In this document: piece after piece, positions 6,882-7,202 of the stretch
How positions within the stretch are numbered: position 1 is the stretch's first letter
Layout: each line of letters opens with the position of its first letter
Source of the DNA: Nitrospinota bacterium
Lineage (GTDB): Bacteria > Nitrospinota > Nitrospinia > Nitrospinales > VA-1
Length of the DNA stretch: 7,202 nt
NCBI GenBank assembly: GCA_002731985.1
Contig: PCCT01000107.1
Coordinates: 1-7,202, forward strand
Direction: 5' to 3'
Notes under the pieces: model-generated
Database searches by the model: none
Told to the model about the DNA's origin: nothing
The model's input: the letters and a program-made list of their open reading frames with translations, nothing else
Translations under genes and position numbers: made by a program

Positions 6882-6938
6882 ACAAAAAAGTTAATAAAAT
6901 AATCTTCTGTTTAACTTGGATACGTCTCTATATATGCT

Positions 6939-7001
6939 AAAGCAGTAATTAAACCGCCTTGAGCACAATAGAATAACCCTCTAGCATGAAGCCTTATTGT
7001 G
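6939..7001 (-). other. Hairpins between the receiver gene and the lipoprotein gene
   Basis: Two structures lie behind the receiver gene. CACAATA (6964-6970) and TATTGTG (6995-7001) are perfect inverted copies with 24 bases between them, starting 10 bases after the receiver stop codon. AAAGCAGT and ACCGCCTT (6939-6946 and 6953-6960) pair in the minus-strand transcript with two G-U pairs around TTAATT. Only three U follow inside the stem, so neither is a convincing terminator. AT-rich DNA from 6886 to 6940 (with TATATA) may hold the lipoprotein promoter, but I see no good -35. Confidence 0.3.
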
Positions 7002-7010
7002 ACCCAAAAT

Positions 7011-7202
7011 TCATTTAAAATCAATCCCCTCTTTAACAACCAAAACCACCTGTTCCTTTTGATCCACCAGTGTGACCATTAAAAATGGGATATCTTTAGA
7101 CTTTTCATTCCTTCTAATTTCCTGAAGAAACCCCAATCCATCCATGCTAGGCATGAGCCAATCGGAAACAATGAGGTCAATTTTTTCATTTTCCACAACC
7201 CC
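7011..7202 (-). CDS. CheY-like response regulator receiver domain, partial and C-terminally short
   Basis: The 5' end lies beyond the window; 63 codons are visible before a TGA at 7013-7011. The visible part is a receiver domain. LIVSDWLMPSMDG carries the phosphoacceptor aspartate (visible residue 14), then comes FLQEIRRNEKSKDIPFLMVT with the conserved switch Thr, then the alpha-4 region (DQKEQVVLVVKEGID). Receivers normally go on with about ten to fifteen more residues, including a Lys-Pro pair on strand 5 that couples phosphorylation to the signalling face. Here the protein ends GIDFK, so that lysine and the last helix are missing. No frame downstream restores them. It would receive phosphate from a histidine kinase if intact. 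Most likely a truncated, inactive copy, or a variant; an assembly error is possible. The GTG at 7196 is internal, not the start. Confidence 0.8.
   Translation of the reverse strand, partial: GVVENEKIDLIVSDWLMPSMDGLGFLQEIRRNEKSKDIPFLMVTLVDQKEQVVLVVKEGIDFK

Overview
The window looks like chromosomal DNA from a Gram-negative-type bacterium of moderate GC content (mid-40s by eye, not computed). Most of it carries ordinary housekeeping genes. A leader peptidase and a small lipoprotein fit a diderm cell. The gene set and the intergenic palindromic repeat would suit a marine Nitrospinota- or deltaproteobacteria-like lineage, but this assignment is a weak inference with no marker gene behind it.

Layout. 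Positions 101-1219 (minus strand) encode the glycine-cleavage T protein GcvT, with a roughly 320-base divergent intergenic region behind it. On the plus strand, 1543-5774 looks like one four-gene operon: a divergent MobA/GlmU-like nucleotidyltransferase, the translation factor LepA (EF4), signal peptidase I LepB (its start overlaps the lepA stop by 11 bases), and a HAD-family phosphatase/phosphomutase-like protein. LepA acts on ribosomes and LepB matures exported proteins at the membrane. The first and last genes have no evident functional link to them.

From 5775 to the end the character changes to a signalling and repeat-rich zone. A 66-base palindromic intergenic repeat lies at 5835-5900. 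Next comes a stand-alone cyclic-nucleotide-binding-domain gene (6062-6535) whose reading frame is intact except for one in-frame TAG at codon 40. A bidirectional terminator (6566-6609) and two further inverted repeats follow. One of these has the GTGA-N6-TCAC layout of a CRP/FNR-type operator. A previously easy-to-miss 54-residue lipoprotein gene lies on the minus strand (6705-6869, good ribosome binding site, lipobox cysteine 19). The window ends in a minus-strand CheY-like receiver gene (7011-7202, cut by the window edge) that stops just before the conserved lysine of its fifth strand.

No strong candidate for a wholly new multi-gene system is visible. The most interesting points are the TAG-interrupted nucleotide-binding gene next to a prematurely ending receiver (a decay zone, or recoding), the small Gly-rich lipoprotein, and the divergent nucleotidyltransferase fused into the lepA-lepB operon.
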